A DNA stretch of 64,000 nucleotides from Bradyrhizobium sp. CCGB01 (GCF_024199795.1 NZ_JANADK010000001.1:6758001-6822000); one strand, 5' to 3'; numbered from the stretch's first letter, positions 52,420-62,962 are shown. The notes: generated by a model from the letters alone, not told the origin. Made by a program: numbers and translations.

Positions 52420-54090
52420 CTACTTTGCCAGGCTCGGCAGATCGAGCCCCTTGTCCCGCGCGCAGTCGATCGCGGTCTCGTAGCCTGCGTCGGCATGGCG
52501 CATGACGCCGCTGGCGGGATCGTTCCAGAGCACGCGCTCGATCCGCTTGGCCGCTTCCGGCGTGCCGTCGGCGACGATCACCATGCCGGCATGCTGCGAA
52601 TAGCCGATGCCGACGCCGCCGCCGTGATGCAGCGAGACCCAGGTCGCGCCGCTGGCGCAATTGAGCAGCGCGTTGAGCAACGGCCAGTCCGACACTGCGT
52701 CTGATCCGTCCTTCATCGCCTCGGTCTCGCGATTGGGGCTTGCCACCGAGCCGCTGTCGAGATGGTCGCGGCCGATCACGATTGGTGCTTTCAGTTCGCC
52801 GCGCGCCACCATCTCGTTGAAGGCAAGGCCCAGGCGATGGCGATCGCCGAGGCCGACCCAGCAGATCCGCGCCGGCAGGCCCTGAAACTTGATGCGCTCC
52901 TTCGCCATGTCGAGCCAATTGTGCAGATGCTTGTCGTCAGGCATCAGCTCCTTGACCTTGGCGTCGGTCTTGAAGATGTCTTCGGGATCGCCCGACAGCG
53001 CGGCCCAGCGGAATGGACCGACGCCGCGGCAAAACAACGGACGGATATAGGCGGGCACGAAGCCGGGGAAATCGAACGCGTTCTTCAGGCCCATGTCCTG
53101 CGCCATCTGGCGGATATTGTTGCCGTAGTCGAGCGTCGGAATGCCCTGCGCATGGAAATCCAGCATGGCCTGGACGTGCTCGACCATCGAGGTTTTCGAG
53201 GCCCGCTCGACCGCCTTCGGATCGGAGGCGCGCTTGGCTTCCCAATCGGCAAGCGTCCAGCCCTTCGGCAAATAGCCGTTGATCGGATCATGCGCGCTGG
53301 TCTGGTCGGTGACGATGTCGGGCTTGACGCCGCGGCGCACCAGTTCCGGAAAGATCTCGGCGGCATTGCCGAGCAGGCCGACCGAGACCGCCTTCCTCGT
53401 CATCGCGGCCTCTGCCATGATCGCCAGCGCTTCGTCGAGCGTTGCGGCCTGGCGATCGAGATAGCCGGTGCGCAGCCGCATCTCGATGCGGCTCGGCTGA
53501 CATTCGACCGCCAGCATCGAGGCGCCGGCCATGGTCGCGGCCAGTGGCTGCGCGCCGCCCATGCCGCCGAGACCTGCGGTGAGTATCCATTTGCCGGCAA
53601 GGCTGCCGCCGTAATGACGCCGGCCGACCTCGACAAAGGTCTCGTAGGTGCCCTGCACGATGCCCTGGCTGCCGATATAGATCCAGGAGCCCGCCGTCAT
53701 CTGGCCGTACATCATCAGGCCCTGGCGATCGAGCTCGTTGAAATGATCGAGCGTCGCCCAGTGCGGCACGATGTTGGAGTTCGCGATCAGGACACGCGGC
53801 GCGTCGGCATGGGTACGGAAGACGCCGACCGGCTTGCCGGACTGGACCAGCAAAGTCTGGTCGGCTTCGAGCTTGCGCAAGGCCGCCGTGATGCGGTCAA
53901 AGCTTTCCCAGTCGCGCGCGGCGCGGCCGATGCCGCCATAGACGACGAGCTCGCTCGGGCGTTCTGCCACGTCAGGATCGAGATTGTTCATCAGCATGCG
54001 CAGCGGCGCCTCCGTCAGCCAGCTCTTGGCGCTGATGTCGCTGCCGCGGGGGGCGCGGATGGTGCGGTCATTGTCCAGTCGGCGGTTCAT
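52420..54090 (-). CDS. hutU: Urocanate hydratase
   Basis: This 556-residue cytoplasmic NAD-dependent enzyme performs the second step of histidine degradation, urocanate to imidazolonepropionate. Length is exactly usual. Landmarks are [15 protein letters not shown], the NAD segment [39 protein letters not shown] and [17 protein letters not shown], where the conserved cysteine sits. It is last in the leftward hutIHU operon, 28 bp after hutH. Confidence 0.97.
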   Translation of the reverse strand: MNRRLDNDRTIRAPRGSDISAKSWLTEAPLRMLMNNLDPDVAERPSELVVYGGIGRAARDWESFDRITAALRKLEADQTLLVQSGKPVGVFRTHADAPRVLIANSNIVPHWATLDHFNELDRQGLMMYGQMTAGSWIYIGSQGIVQGTYETFVEVGRRHYGGSLAGKWILTAGLGGMGGAQPLAATMAGASMLAVECQPSRIEMRLRTGYLDRQAATLDEALAIMAEAAMTRKAVSVGLLGNAAEIFPELVRRGVKPDIVTDQTSAHDPINGYLPKGWTLADWEAKRASDPKAVERASKTSMVEHVQAMLDFHAQGIPTLDYGNNIRQMAQDMGLKNAFDFPGFVPAYIRPLFCRGVGPFRWAALSGDPEDIFKTDAKVKELMPDDKHLHNWLDMAKERIKFQGLPARICWVGLGDRHRLGLAFNEMVARGELKAPIVIGRDHLDSGSVASPNRETEAMKDGSDAVSDWPLLNALLNCASGATWVSLHHGGGVGIGYSQHAGMVIVADGTPEAAKRIERVLWNDPASGVMRHADAGYETAIDCARDKGLDLPSLAK

Positions 54091-54118
54091 GCGGAGCACC
54101 TCTTCGGGCAAATCTTGT

Positions 54119-55675
54119 TCAGTCGAGTCTCGGAAATGGATCAGCGGCAAGCGTAGCGATCGCGGCGGCCGGCAACGCATCGGCTTCGATCAGCGCGGCG
54201 GCCTTGGCGAGGTCGCCGGCCATGTAGCGGTCGGCGCCGAGCGCGGGCACCTGTTCGCGAAGGGCGGCGATGACGGCAACGAGTGGCGCGCTGGTCGTAT
54301 GCGGCGCGCGCAGGGTGATGCCTTGCGCGGCGACCAGAAGCTCGATGCCGAGGATGGCAGCAAGGTTGTCGGCCATGTCCGACAGACGCCGTGCGGCGTG
54401 CGCGGCCATCGAGACATGATCTTCCTGGTTAGCGCTGGTCGGGGTCGAGTCGATCGAGCAGGCGAGCGCGCGCTGCTTATTCTCGGCGTAGAGCGCGGCG
54501 GCCGTGACCTCGGCGATCATGAAGCCGGAATTGATGCCGGGGTCAGGCGTCAGGAACGGCGGCAGGCCGAAATTCAGCGCGGGATCGACCAGCGTCGCGA
54601 TGCGCCGCTCGCTGATCGCGCCGATCTCCGACAGCGCCAGCGCAATGGCGTCCGCCGCAAAGGCCACCGGCTCGGCGTGGAAATTACCGCCGGAGACGAT
54701 CTCGCCGGTCTCGACCAGCACGAGCGGATTGTCGGTGACGGCATTGGCTTCGACCATCAGGGTCCGAGCGGCCTGCGTGATCAGATCGAGCGCAGCGCCC
54801 GCGACCTGCGGCTGGCAACGCAGGCAATAGGGATCCTGCACGCGCTCGTCGCCGTCGAGATGCGACAGGCGGATGTCGCTGCCATCGAGCAGCGCGGTCA
54901 GCGTCGCGGCCGCCGCGATCTGGCCGGCATGACCGCGCAGCGCCTGGATTTCAGGCCGGAACGGCGCGGTCGAGGCCATCGCGGCATCGACCGACAGTGC
55001 TCCGGTCACCAGCGCAGCGCGCGCCAGGCCAAAGGCACGCAGCACGCCGGAGATGGCATAGGCCGTCGAGAACTGCGTTCCGTTGATCAGCGCGAGACCT
55101 TCCTTTGGGCCGAGCGTCAGCGGCGCAAGGCCGGCCGCGGCCAGCGCCTCGCCGCCGGAGACAGTCTTGCCATCGACGATCGCCTGCCCCTCGCCGATCA
55201 TCACCGCTGTCATGTGCGCGAGCGGCGCAAGATCGCCAGAGGCGCCGACCGAACCCTGCTGCGGCACCAGCGGTGAGATGCCCCGCGCCAGCATGGCCTG
55301 CAGCTGCTCGATGACCGCGCGACGCACGCCGGAGGCGCCACGCCCGAGCGAGATGATCTTCAGCGCCATCATCAGGCGGACGATTGGCTCTGGCGTTCCC
55401 GGCCCAACACCACAGCAATGCGACACGATGAGATTGCGCTGGAGCAATGCGGTCTGATCAGGCGGAATGCGCTTGGAGGCCAGCTTTCCGAAGCCTGTAT
55501 TGATGCCGTAGACAGGGGCGTCGGCCCGGGCGGCCTTCGCAACGATCTCCGCGGCCGCCTCGACGCGCGGCCAGAACGATGGATCGAGCACGACGGATCG
55601 TCCGGCGAGCACGCGCGCGAGATCGTCGAGCCCGACTGTCCCCGGCTTGACGACGATCGCTGCGCCCTGCGCCAT
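54119..55675 (-). CDS. hutH: Histidine ammonia-lyase
   Basis: This 518-residue cytoplasmic enzyme converts histidine to urocanate and ammonia. The self-forming MIO cofactor comes from Ala145-Ser146-Gly147 in [14 protein letters not shown], and Tyr56 in [10 protein letters not shown] is the catalytic tyrosine. The start 55675 follows GGAGGGG and overlaps the hutI stop by one base (TGATG); an earlier GTG is less likely. Confidence 0.97.
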   Translation of the reverse strand: MAQGAAIVVKPGTVGLDDLARVLAGRSVVLDPSFWPRVEAAAEIVAKAARADAPVYGINTGFGKLASKRIPPDQTALLQRNLIVSHCCGVGPGTPEPIVRLMMALKIISLGRGASGVRRAVIEQLQAMLARGISPLVPQQGSVGASGDLAPLAHMTAVMIGEGQAIVDGKTVSGGEALAAAGLAPLTLGPKEGLALINGTQFSTAYAISGVLRAFGLARAALVTGALSVDAAMASTAPFRPEIQALRGHAGQIAAAATLTALLDGSDIRLSHLDGDERVQDPYCLRCQPQVAGAALDLITQAARTLMVEANAVTDNPLVLVETGEIVSGGNFHAEPVAFAADAIALALSEIGAISERRIATLVDPALNFGLPPFLTPDPGINSGFMIAEVTAAALYAENKQRALACSIDSTPTSANQEDHVSMAAHAARRLSDMADNLAAILGIELLVAAQGITLRAPHTTSAPLVAVIAALREQVPALGADRYMAGDLAKAAALIEADALPAAAIATLAADPFPRLD

Positions 55676-56889
55676 CACTGTCCCCTCCACACCCGGCGGT
55701 GCAGCGGATTGAAGCCGATGCGGTAGACGAGCTCTGCGGGACGTTCGATATCCCAGATCGCGAGATCACACCATTTGCCGGCCTCCAGCGTGCCGGTTTC
55801 GTCCAGCATGCCGAGCGCTCGCGCACCTTCGCGGGTGACACCGGCAAGGCATTCGGCCACATTCATCCGGAACAGCGTCGCGCCCATGTTCATCGTGAGC
55901 AGGAGCGACGTCAGAGGCGAGCTGCCGGGATTGCAATCGGTCGCAAGCGCCATGTGAACGCCGTGCTGGCGGAACGTCTCGACCGGCGGCTTCTGCGTCT
56001 CGCGGATGAAGTAGAACGCGCCGGGCAACAGCACGGCCACAGTACCCGCCTTCGCCATCGCGGCGGCTCCAGCTTCGTCGGTATGCTCGAGATGATCGGC
56101 CGAGAGCGCAGAAAATTTTGCCGCGAGCGCCGCACCACCAAGGTTCGACAACTGGTCGGCGTGGAGCTTGACCGGCAGCCCAAGCCCCCTCGCCGTCTCG
56201 AACACGCGCGCGGTCTGCTCAGCTGAGAACGCGATGCCTTCCATGAACGCATCGACGGCATCGGCGAGGCCGGCCTTCGCGGCCGTGGGCAGCATCCCCT
56301 TGCAGACGAGATCGATGTAGCGATCCTTGTCACCGTCGGCTTCGACCGGCAGCGCGTGCGCGCCGAGAAACGATGTGCGGATCGCAACCGGCCGCTGGCG
56401 GCCGAGACTGCGCGCGGCGGAGAGCTGGCGCATCTCGGTCTCGGCGTCGAGGCCATAGCCGGACTTGATCTCGATCGTGGTGGCGCCCTCGCCGATCAGC
56501 GCATCGAGCCGCGGCAACGCGCTCGCGACGAGCTCGGCTTCGCTCGCCTTGCGGGTCGCCGCCACCGTCGAGACGATACCGCCGCCGGCGCGTGCGATCT
56601 CCTCATAGCTCGCGCCCTTCAGGCGCAGCTCGAATTCGTGAGCGCGGTTCCCGCCATAGACGAGATGCGTGTGGCAATCGACGAGACCTGGCGTGATCCA
56701 GCGCCCCTCGCAATCGATGCGCTTGATCGCGTCCGCATCAGCGGGAAAATCCGCCGCCGCGCCTGCATAGACAATGTGGCCGCCGCGCGCGGCGATCACG
56801 CCATGCTCGATCTCGCCGAGATCGGGACGGTCCGCCCGCAACGTGGCGAGCCGGGCATTGTGCCAGATCCGGTCGAAGCGCTCTGCCAT
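55675..56889 (-). CDS. hutI: Imidazolonepropionase
   Basis: This 404-residue metal-dependent amidohydrolase converts imidazolonepropionate to N-formimino-glutamate. Metal motifs are [10 protein letters not shown] near residue 72, [22 protein letters not shown] and ATDCNPGSS. It is first gene of the leftward operon; the palindrome at 56,921 lies 32 bp upstream of its start. Confidence 0.96.
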   Translation of the reverse strand: MAERFDRIWHNARLATLRADRPDLGEIEHGVIAARGGHIVYAGAAADFPADADAIKRIDCEGRWITPGLVDCHTHLVYGGNRAHEFELRLKGASYEEIARAGGGIVSTVAATRKASEAELVASALPRLDALIGEGATTIEIKSGYGLDAETEMRQLSAARSLGRQRPVAIRTSFLGAHALPVEADGDKDRYIDLVCKGMLPTAAKAGLADAVDAFMEGIAFSAEQTARVFETARGLGLPVKLHADQLSNLGGAALAAKFSALSADHLEHTDEAGAAAMAKAGTVAVLLPGAFYFIRETQKPPVETFRQHGVHMALATDCNPGSSPLTSLLLTMNMGATLFRMNVAECLAGVTREGARALGMLDETGTLEAGKWCDLAIWDIERPAELVYRIGFNPLHRRVWRGQ

Positions 56890-56920
56890 GCGGTGGTCCC
56901 TTCGCGCTGGGATGCTTGAC

Positions 56921-56940
56921 TTATATGTCTAGACATATAA
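56921..56940. promoter_or_regulatory. Putative HutC operator between hutI and hutF
   Basis: TTATATGTCTAGACATATAA is a perfect 20-bp palindrome in the 85-bp divergent promoter. Its TATATGTCTAGACATATA core fits the kind of site bound by GntR-family HutC repressors, whose natural inducer is urocanate. A single site could control both directions. Confidence 0.85.
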
Positions 56941-56974
56941 TCGTGGGACGGTTCTGTCCAGCCGGCGTGTCATC

Positions 56975-58333
56975 ATGTCCCGACTGCATTTCGCCTCCGC
57001 CCTCCTGCCCTCGGGCTGGGCCAATGACGTGCAGGTGGTGATCACCGCCGGCGCGATCGCGGAGGTGACGCCGAACGTGGCGCCGGCCGCCGGCGACGAA
57101 CGCCACGGTATCGCGCTTCCGGGATTGGCGAGCCTGCACAGCCACGCCTTTCAGCGCGGCATGGCAGGACTTGCGGAACTGCGCGGTGATAGCACCGACA
57201 CGTTCTGGACCTGGCGCGAGACGATGTATCGCTTCGCGCTGTCCATGTCGCCGGAAGACGTTACCGCCGTCGCGACACTGCTTTATGTCGAGATGCTGGA
57301 GCAGGGTTTTACCCGCGTCGGCGAATTCCACTATCTGCATCACGACCGCGACGGTTCGCACTATGCCGATCTCGGCGAAATGGCCGCGCGCATCGCACAG
57401 GCTGCCGAAGCTTCAAGCATTGGCCTGACGCTGCTGCCGAGTTTTTATGCGCATGGCTCCTTCGGCGGCGCGGCGCCGCATGACGGTCAGCGCCGCTTCA
57501 TCTGCTCGGTCGATCAGTTCGCCGCGCTGATGGCTGCGTCGCGCAAGGCGATCGCGGCATTACCGGGCGCCAATATCGGCATCGCGCCGCACAGCCTGCG
57601 TGCGGTGACGCCGGACGAGCTCGCGGCGATCATTCCGCTCGCCGATGGCGGGCCGGTGCATATTCACGCCGCCGAGCAAGTGAAGGAAGTCGAAGATTGC
57701 CTCGCATGGTCGGGCCGGCGTCCGGTGCAATGGCTGCTGGAACACGCGCCGCTCGACCAGCGCTGGTGCCTCATCCACACGACCCATACGACGGATGAGG
57801 AAGTCACGGCATTCGCGAAGACCGGTGCGGTAGCGGGCCTCTGCCCCATCACGGAAGCAAGCCTCGGCGATGGCATCTTTCCGGCGCGCGAGTTCGTCGA
57901 TGCCGGCGGCGCGTTCGGTGTGGGCACCGATTCCAACGTGCTGGTCGGCGTTGCCGACGAGCTGCGCCAGCTCGAATACGGCCAGCGGCTGAAACACCGC
58001 CAGCGTAACGTGCTCTCCGGCGGCGCGGGCCGCTCGACCGGACGCACCCTGTTCGATCATGCGCTCGCGGGCGGCTCGCGCGCACTGGCCCAGGCGGCGG
58101 TTGGCCTCGCACCCGGCGCACGCGCCGACATCGTCACGCTCGACACGGCACATCCGTCGCTGGCTGGACGTCAGGGCGACGTCGCCATCGACGGCTGGAT
58201 CTTTGCGGCAGGCAGCGGCGCGATCGATTGCGTCTGGGCTGGCGGCCACAAGGTCGTCGAGAGCGGACGACACAGACTGCGACAGACCGCGCGCGGACAT
58301 TTCAACGCGGCGATCCGGAGGCTCGTTGCATGA
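56975..58333 (+). CDS. hutF: Formimidoylglutamate deiminase
   Basis: This 452-residue amidohydrolase converts N-formimino-glutamate to N-formyl-glutamate and ammonia, the five-step branch of histidine degradation. Metal ligands lie in LHSHAFQRGMAGL, HIHAAEQVKEVEDC, IHTTHTTDEE and GTDSNVLVG, with the family text QLEYGQRLKHRQRN. It starts the rightward operon and overlaps hutC by 4 bp. HutF normally works with HutG, which is not in the window. Confidence 0.95.
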   Translation: MSRLHFASALLPSGWANDVQVVITAGAIAEVTPNVAPAAGDERHGIALPGLASLHSHAFQRGMAGLAELRGDSTDTFWTWRETMYRFALSMSPEDVTAVATLLYVEMLEQGFTRVGEFHYLHHDRDGSHYADLGEMAARIAQAAEASSIGLTLLPSFYAHGSFGGAAPHDGQRRFICSVDQFAALMAASRKAIAALPGANIGIAPHSLRAVTPDELAAIIPLADGGPVHIHAAEQVKEVEDCLAWSGRRPVQWLLEHAPLDQRWCLIHTTHTTDEEVTAFAKTGAVAGLCPITEASLGDGIFPAREFVDAGGAFGVGTDSNVLVGVADELRQLEYGQRLKHRQRNVLSGGAGRSTGRTLFDHALAGGSRALAQAAVGLAPGARADIVTLDTAHPSLAGRQGDVAIDGWIFAAGSGAIDCVWAGGHKVVESGRHRLRQTARGHFNAAIRRLVA

Positions 58334-59058
58334 GTCTCGCCACTGATACACCGGATCAGCCGACCCTCTACAAGCGCATCCGCGCCGACATCGAGAAGCG
58401 CATCCTGACCGGCGAATGGCCGCCCGGGCATCGCATCCCGTTCGAGCACGAACTGGTCGCGCGTTACGGCTGCTCGCGCATGACCGTGAACAAGGCGCTC
58501 TCGGAGCTGGCGCAGGCCGACCTGATCGAGCGGCGGCGGCGCGCCGGCTCCTTCGTACGCCGGCCACAGCATCTGTCGGCCGTGCTGAAGATCGCAGACA
58601 TTCGCGCCGAGATCACCGCGCTTGGCCGCGGCTATGGCTACGAGCTGATCGGTCGCAAGCTGCGCGCGGCGACCGCGGCCGACCGCGAGCGTCTCGGCGT
58701 CAAGAAGGCCGGCAAGGTGGTCGCGATCACCTGCCGCCACAGCGCCGACAAGGTGCCGTTTGCCGTCGAGGACAGGCTGATCGATCTTGCGTCCGTGCCG
58801 GATGCGGCGACCGCGGATTTCTCGCGGGAGCCGCCCGGCTCGTGGCTGCTTCATCATGTCCCATGGACAGAGGCCGAGCATACGATCAGCGCCATTGTTG
58901 CGGACGATCGCACGGCGGAAGCGCTCGACATCGCCGTCGGCGCGCCCTGCCTCGTGATCGACCGCTATACCTGGCGCAGTGCGCGCACGATCACCGCCGT
59001 GCGCCTGCTCTATCCCGGTGACTCTCACCGCCTTGTCGCCCGATTCAAAGGAGGCTGA
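58330..59058 (+). CDS. hutC: Histidine utilisation repressor HutC (GntR family)
   Basis: This 242-residue regulator has an N-terminal winged helix (LYKRIRADIEKRILTGEWPPGHRIPFEHELVARYGCSRMTVNKALSELA) and a C-terminal UTRA ligand domain (RHSADKVPFAVEDRLIDL, RYTWRSARTITAVRLLYPG) as in HutC. It is coupled to hutF by an ATGA overlap and presumably acts at the palindrome at 56,921, so it is also self-regulated. Confidence 0.95.
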   Translation: MSLATDTPDQPTLYKRIRADIEKRILTGEWPPGHRIPFEHELVARYGCSRMTVNKALSELAQADLIERRRRAGSFVRRPQHLSAVLKIADIRAEITALGRGYGYELIGRKLRAATAADRERLGVKKAGKVVAITCRHSADKVPFAVEDRLIDLASVPDAATADFSREPPGSWLLHHVPWTEAEHTISAIVADDRTAEALDIAVGAPCLVIDRYTWRSARTITAVRLLYPGDSHRLVARFKGG

Positions 59059-59164
59059 GAGAACGATGTCGGCACAGATCGTGCAACGCTTCGGGCAACG
59101 GTCCATAGGGACCGACAGAGATCAACAGGACGTCAATCCATCGATCGGCAAGAGGACGACAATC

Positions 59165-60109
59165 ATGCGTAGTTCGACAATTTTTGCGGCAATCATTGCG
59201 CTTACGGCCTCCACTCCGGTGCTCGCCGACGACGTTAAGGTCGGCATCGGCATCTCCGGATGGACCGGCTTCGCGCCGCTGACGCTGGCGAAGGAGGCGG
59301 GCATCTTCAAGAAGAACGGCCTCGACGTCACCATCAAGAAGATTCCGCAGAAGGACCGCCACCTCGCGATCGCCTCCGGCGACGTCCAGTGCGCCGCAAC
59401 GACGGTCGAGACCTGGATCTCCTGGAACGCCAACGGCGTTGCGACCAAGCAGATCTTCCAGCTCGACAAGAGCTTTGGCGCCGACGGCATGGCGGTACGC
59501 AACGATCTCGCCGCGATCAAGGATCTGAAGGGCAAGACCGTCGCGGCTTCCGCGCCCGGCACCTCGCCCTATTTCGCGCTGGCGTGGATGCTCAAGAAGA
59601 ACGGTCTGTCGGTGAAGGACGTCACCGTCGTCAACCTCGAGCCCGCCGCGGCTGCGCAGGCTTTCGTTTCCGGCCAGAACGATGCCGCGATGACCTATGA
59701 GCCGTATCTTTCGACGGTTCGTGCCGCACCCGACAAGGGCAAGATCATCGCAACCACGCTCGACTATCCCATGGTCATGGACACCTTCGGCTGCACACCG
59801 AAGTTCCTCACCGAGAACCCGAAGGCCGCCAAGGCGCTCGCCGACAGCTATTTCGAGGCGCTCGACATGATCGCCAAGGACCAGGCCAAGGCCTACGAGA
59901 TCATGGGCGCCGACGTGAAGCAGACCGGCGAGCAGTTCGGCAACTCGGCGAAGTATCTGCGCTGGCAGGACAAGGCCGCGAACCAGAAGTTCTTTGCCGG
60001 CGATTTCCTGACCTTCAACAAGGAGGCCGCCGAGCTCCTGCTCGAGATCGGCATCATCAAGGCCGCGCCGAAGGTCGAGGACCTCTTCGACGCCAGCTAC
60101 ATCAAGTAA
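59165..60109 (+). CDS. ABC transporter substrate-binding protein, NitT/TauT type, hut locus
   Basis: This 314-residue periplasmic protein has a signal peptide (cleavage near PVLADD). Binding-fold text is IGISGWTGFAPLTLAKEAGIFKKNGLDVTIKK, AIASGDVQCAATTVETWISW and VAASAPGTSPYFALAWMLKKNGL. It lies 106 bp after hutC and is likely under HutC control. Ligand unknown; histidine, urocanate or a related imidazole or carbamoyl compound are candidates from context only. Confidence 0.85.
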   Translation: MRSSTIFAAIIALTASTPVLADDVKVGIGISGWTGFAPLTLAKEAGIFKKNGLDVTIKKIPQKDRHLAIASGDVQCAATTVETWISWNANGVATKQIFQLDKSFGADGMAVRNDLAAIKDLKGKTVAASAPGTSPYFALAWMLKKNGLSVKDVTVVNLEPAAAAQAFVSGQNDAAMTYEPYLSTVRAAPDKGKIIATTLDYPMVMDTFGCTPKFLTENPKAAKALADSYFEALDMIAKDQAKAYEIMGADVKQTGEQFGNSAKYLRWQDKAANQKFFAGDFLTFNKEAAELLLEIGIIKAAPKVEDLFDASYIK

Positions 60110-60122
60110 ACCTTCTCGGAGC

Positions 60123-60152
60123 TGCCGGCCCCGTCTCCCGACGGGGCCGGCA
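60123..60152 (+). promoter_or_regulatory. Strong hairpin between the binding protein and permease genes
   Basis: TGCCGGCCCCGTC (60123-60135) pairs perfectly with GACGGGGCCGGCA (60140-60152), loop TCCC, 13 bp after the binding-protein stop. It lacks a T-run. Such hairpins commonly make the binding-protein mRNA more abundant than the membrane subunits. Confidence 0.7.
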
Positions 60153-60181
60153 AATCTGTTCACCGCCCGGATAGATCGTTG

Positions 60182-60955
60182 ATGCGTCCCCTAGATCCCG
60201 TGACATCGAAGCAGCGCGTGGCTTATGGCCTTGCGTTCTTCGTGGTGTTCGTTGCCCTCTGGTCGTGGGCGACGTTTGGCGGCTATGTGTCCAAAACCTT
60301 CCTCGCCAACCCGCTGACCATGGTGCAGGAAGGCTATGACCTCCTCGTCAAGCAAGGCTTCGTGTTCGATATCGGCATGACGATCTGGCGCGTCGTTGGC
60401 GGCTTTGCGCTCGCCGCGATCATCGCGGTGCCGCTCGGCGTTCTCATGGGCGCCTACAAGCCGGTCGAAGCCTTCCTCGAACCGTTCGTATCCTTTGCGC
60501 GCTATCTGCCCGCTTCCGCCTTCATTCCGCTGCTGATCCTGTGGGCCGGCATCGGCGAATTGCAGAAGCTGCTCGTCATCTTCATCGGGTCGGTATTCCA
60601 GGTCATCCTGATGGTCGCCGTGACCGTCGGCGCGACCCGGCGGGACCTGGTCGAAGCAGCCTATACGCTGGGGGCCAGCGACCGCGGCATCATCCGCCGC
60701 GTGCTGCTGCCTTCCTCCGCGCCCGAGATCGCGGAGATCCTGCGGCTGGTGCTCGGCTGGGCCTGGACCTACGTCATCGTCGCCGAGCTGATCGGCTCGT
60801 CCTCGGGCATCGGCCACATGATCACCGACAGCCAGGCGCTGCTCAACACCGGCCAGATCATCTTCGGCATCATCGTGATCGGGCTGATCGGCCTCCTCTC
60901 GGACTTCATGTTCAAGGCGTTCAACGCCTGGCTGTTTCCGTGGAGGCTCGCATGA
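60182..60955 (+). CDS. ABC transporter permease, NitT/TauT type, hut locus
   Basis: This 257-residue membrane protein has about six helices. The cytoplasmic loop is VEAAYTLGASDRGIIRRVLLPSSAPEIAEILRLVLGWAWTYVIVAELIGSS, typical of taurine/nitrate permeases. It overlaps the ATPase start by 4 bp. ATG 60182 is preferred to the TTG just upstream. Confidence 0.88.
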   Translation: MRPLDPVTSKQRVAYGLAFFVVFVALWSWATFGGYVSKTFLANPLTMVQEGYDLLVKQGFVFDIGMTIWRVVGGFALAAIIAVPLGVLMGAYKPVEAFLEPFVSFARYLPASAFIPLLILWAGIGELQKLLVIFIGSVFQVILMVAVTVGATRRDLVEAAYTLGASDRGIIRRVLLPSSAPEIAEILRLVLGWAWTYVIVAELIGSSSGIGHMITDSQALLNTGQIIFGIIVIGLIGLLSDFMFKAFNAWLFPWRLA

Positions 60956-61737
60956 CCACGCTGAAGATCGAGCAGGTCTCGCGAACCTTCCCCGCGCGCC
61001 ACGGCAATGCGCCGACCAGCGCGCTGGAGCCGACCGATCTCGTCATCGGCAACAACGACTTCGTCACCATCCTCGGCCCCTCCGGCTGCGGCAAGTCTAC
61101 GCTGCTGCGCATCGTCGCCGGCCTCGACCGTCCGACCAGCGGGCGCGTCACGCTCGACGGCCGCGAGGTCACCGGCCCGGGTGCCGATCGCGGCATGGTG
61201 TTTCAGTCCTACACGCTGTTTCCATGGCTGACCGTGCGCGAGAACATCGCGTTCGGCCTGCGCGAGCGCGGCGTGTCGGAGGCGGAGCGACACAAGATCG
61301 CCGACGCCTTGATCCGCCAGGTTGGCCTCACCGGCTTCGAGAATCACTGGCCGAAGCAACTCTCCGGCGGCATGCAGCAGCGCACCGCGATTGCTCGCGC
61401 GCTCGCCAATGATCCCAAGATCCTGCTGCTCGACGAGCCCTTCGGCGCGCTGGACAACCAGACCCGCGCCCTGATGCAGGAGATGCTGCTCGGGATCTGG
61501 GAGCGCGACCAGAAGACCGTGCTGTTCGTCACCCACGACATCGAGGAGGCGATTTTCCTTGGCAGCCGCGTCATCGTCATGAGCGCGAGACCCGGCCGCA
61601 TCAAGGCCGAGATCAATGTGGACCTGCCCCATCCGCGCTCCTACAAGATCAAGACCACGCCCGAATTTGTCCAGTTGAAGGAACGGCTGGTCGAGGAGAT
61701 TCGCACCGAGGCGTTGAAGGTTGCCGAACATGCCTGA
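60952..61737 (+). CDS. ABC transporter ATP-binding protein, NitT/TauT type, hut locus
   Basis: This 261-residue ATPase has Walker A GPSGCGKST, Q-loop VFQSYTLFPWLTVREN, signature LSGGMQQRTAIARALA, Walker B ILLLDEPFGALD and VTHDIEEAIFLGSRV. It overlaps the permease by 4 bp and the hydrolase gene by 8 bp, so transporter and hydrolase are made together. Confidence 0.92.
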   Translation: MTTLKIEQVSRTFPARHGNAPTSALEPTDLVIGNNDFVTILGPSGCGKSTLLRIVAGLDRPTSGRVTLDGREVTGPGADRGMVFQSYTLFPWLTVRENIAFGLRERGVSEAERHKIADALIRQVGLTGFENHWPKQLSGGMQQRTAIARALANDPKILLLDEPFGALDNQTRALMQEMLLGIWERDQKTVLFVTHDIEEAIFLGSRVIVMSARPGRIKAEINVDLPHPRSYKIKTTPEFVQLKERLVEEIRTEALKVAEHA

Positions 61738-62962
61738 CACCAAGCCGCACGCTGACGGGAAACGCGTTCTCGCCGATCTCAACGCGCTCCGCGCCATCGG
61801 CGCCTACAAGACCGGCGTACATAAGCCGACCTTCTCCGAGCCGCACAGGCTTTCGCTGGACTGGCTGGTGCAAAAGCTGCCCGAGGCCGGCCTTTCGGCC
61901 ACGATTGACGGCATCGGCAACGTGTTCGGCACCAGCGCGAAGCCTGGACCGAAGCTCTTGGCGGGCTCGCATCTGGAAAGCCAGAACTACGCCGGCTGGC
62001 TCGATGGCCCGCTCGGTGTCGTCTATGCGCTCGAAGCAGCCCGCGTGCTCAATGCCGATCCCGCGCTCAAGGGCGCGGTCGAGGTCGCCGCATGGTGTGA
62101 TGAGGAAGGTCATTTCGGAAGCTTCCTCGGCTCGCGCTCCTATGTCGGGCAGGTGACCGAGGCCGAAATCGATGCCGCGCGCGACCGCACCAGCGGACGT
62201 ACGATGCGGGACGCACTCGGCGACATGGGGCTCGCGGGGCGCACGCGCGTCGCCGTCGAGCCGCGACGGCACGTCGGATATCTGGAAGCGCATATCGAGC
62301 AGGGCGACACGCTAGAGAGCGGCCGCCTTGCGGTCGGCGTCGTGACCTCCATCGTCGGCATCTGGCAGTACCGCATCAATTTCACCGGCGAGCAGAATCA
62401 CGCCGGCACCACGCGCATGGCGGTGCGCAAGGATGCAGGGCTCGCGCTGGCCAAATTCTGCGTGGCGATCGACGAGCGCTTTCCGGACGCGTGCGGTCCA
62501 CGCACGGTCTGGACCACCGGCCGCATCACCCTCGATCCCGGCGCACCGAGCATCATTCCCGGCGGCGCCGAAATGCTGTTCCAGATCCGCGACGACAATC
62601 CTGCCGTCATCGCGCGGCTGGAGCAACTGCTGCGGACCATGGCGGACGAGGCCAGCGCGAAGGGCCCGTGCACCGTCAACGTGGAGAAGATCCGCACCGG
62701 CGCACCCGCCATGATGAACGCGGGCATTCAGGACGCCATCGACGCCGCCAGCAAGGCCCTTGCCGAAGGACGGTCCATCCGCATGCCGAGCGGCGCCGGC
62801 CACGACGCGCAGATGCTCGCGACCGTCATGCCCGCGGGTATGCTGTTCGTACCGTCGATCGGCGGGATCAGTCATCACTGGACCGAGAACACCGCCGATG
62901 CCGACATCGTGACGGGCGCGCAGGTGTTCGTCGATGCCTGCCGGCGAATCCTCGGTGGTTAG
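61730..62962 (+). CDS. M20-family amidohydrolase (N-carbamoyl amino acid/allantoate hydrolase type)
   Basis: This 410-residue cytoplasmic metal-dependent amidase has conserved His81 and Asp92 metal ligands in GSHLESQNYAGWLDGPLG, the CDEEG glutamates, HIEQGDTLE, GEQNHAGTTRM and MPSGAGHDAQM. Glu83 replaces the Asp usual in the H-x-D pair. The family cleaves N-carbamoyl amino acids, allantoate and similar amides. It is the last gene of the hutF-hutC-transporter unit, in the place where hutG would be expected, so action on N-formyl-glutamate or on the imported compound is possible. Its stop overlaps the converging bamA stop. Confidence 0.85.
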   Translation: MPDTKPHADGKRVLADLNALRAIGAYKTGVHKPTFSEPHRLSLDWLVQKLPEAGLSATIDGIGNVFGTSAKPGPKLLAGSHLESQNYAGWLDGPLGVVYALEAARVLNADPALKGAVEVAAWCDEEGHFGSFLGSRSYVGQVTEAEIDAARDRTSGRTMRDALGDMGLAGRTRVAVEPRRHVGYLEAHIEQGDTLESGRLAVGVVTSIVGIWQYRINFTGEQNHAGTTRMAVRKDAGLALAKFCVAIDERFPDACGPRTVWTTGRITLDPGAPSIIPGGAEMLFQIRDDNPAVIARLEQLLRTMADEASAKGPCTVNVEKIRTGAPAMMNAGIQDAIDAASKALAEGRSIRMPSGAGHDAQMLATVMPAGMLFVPSIGGISHHWTENTADADIVTGAQVFVDACRRILGG

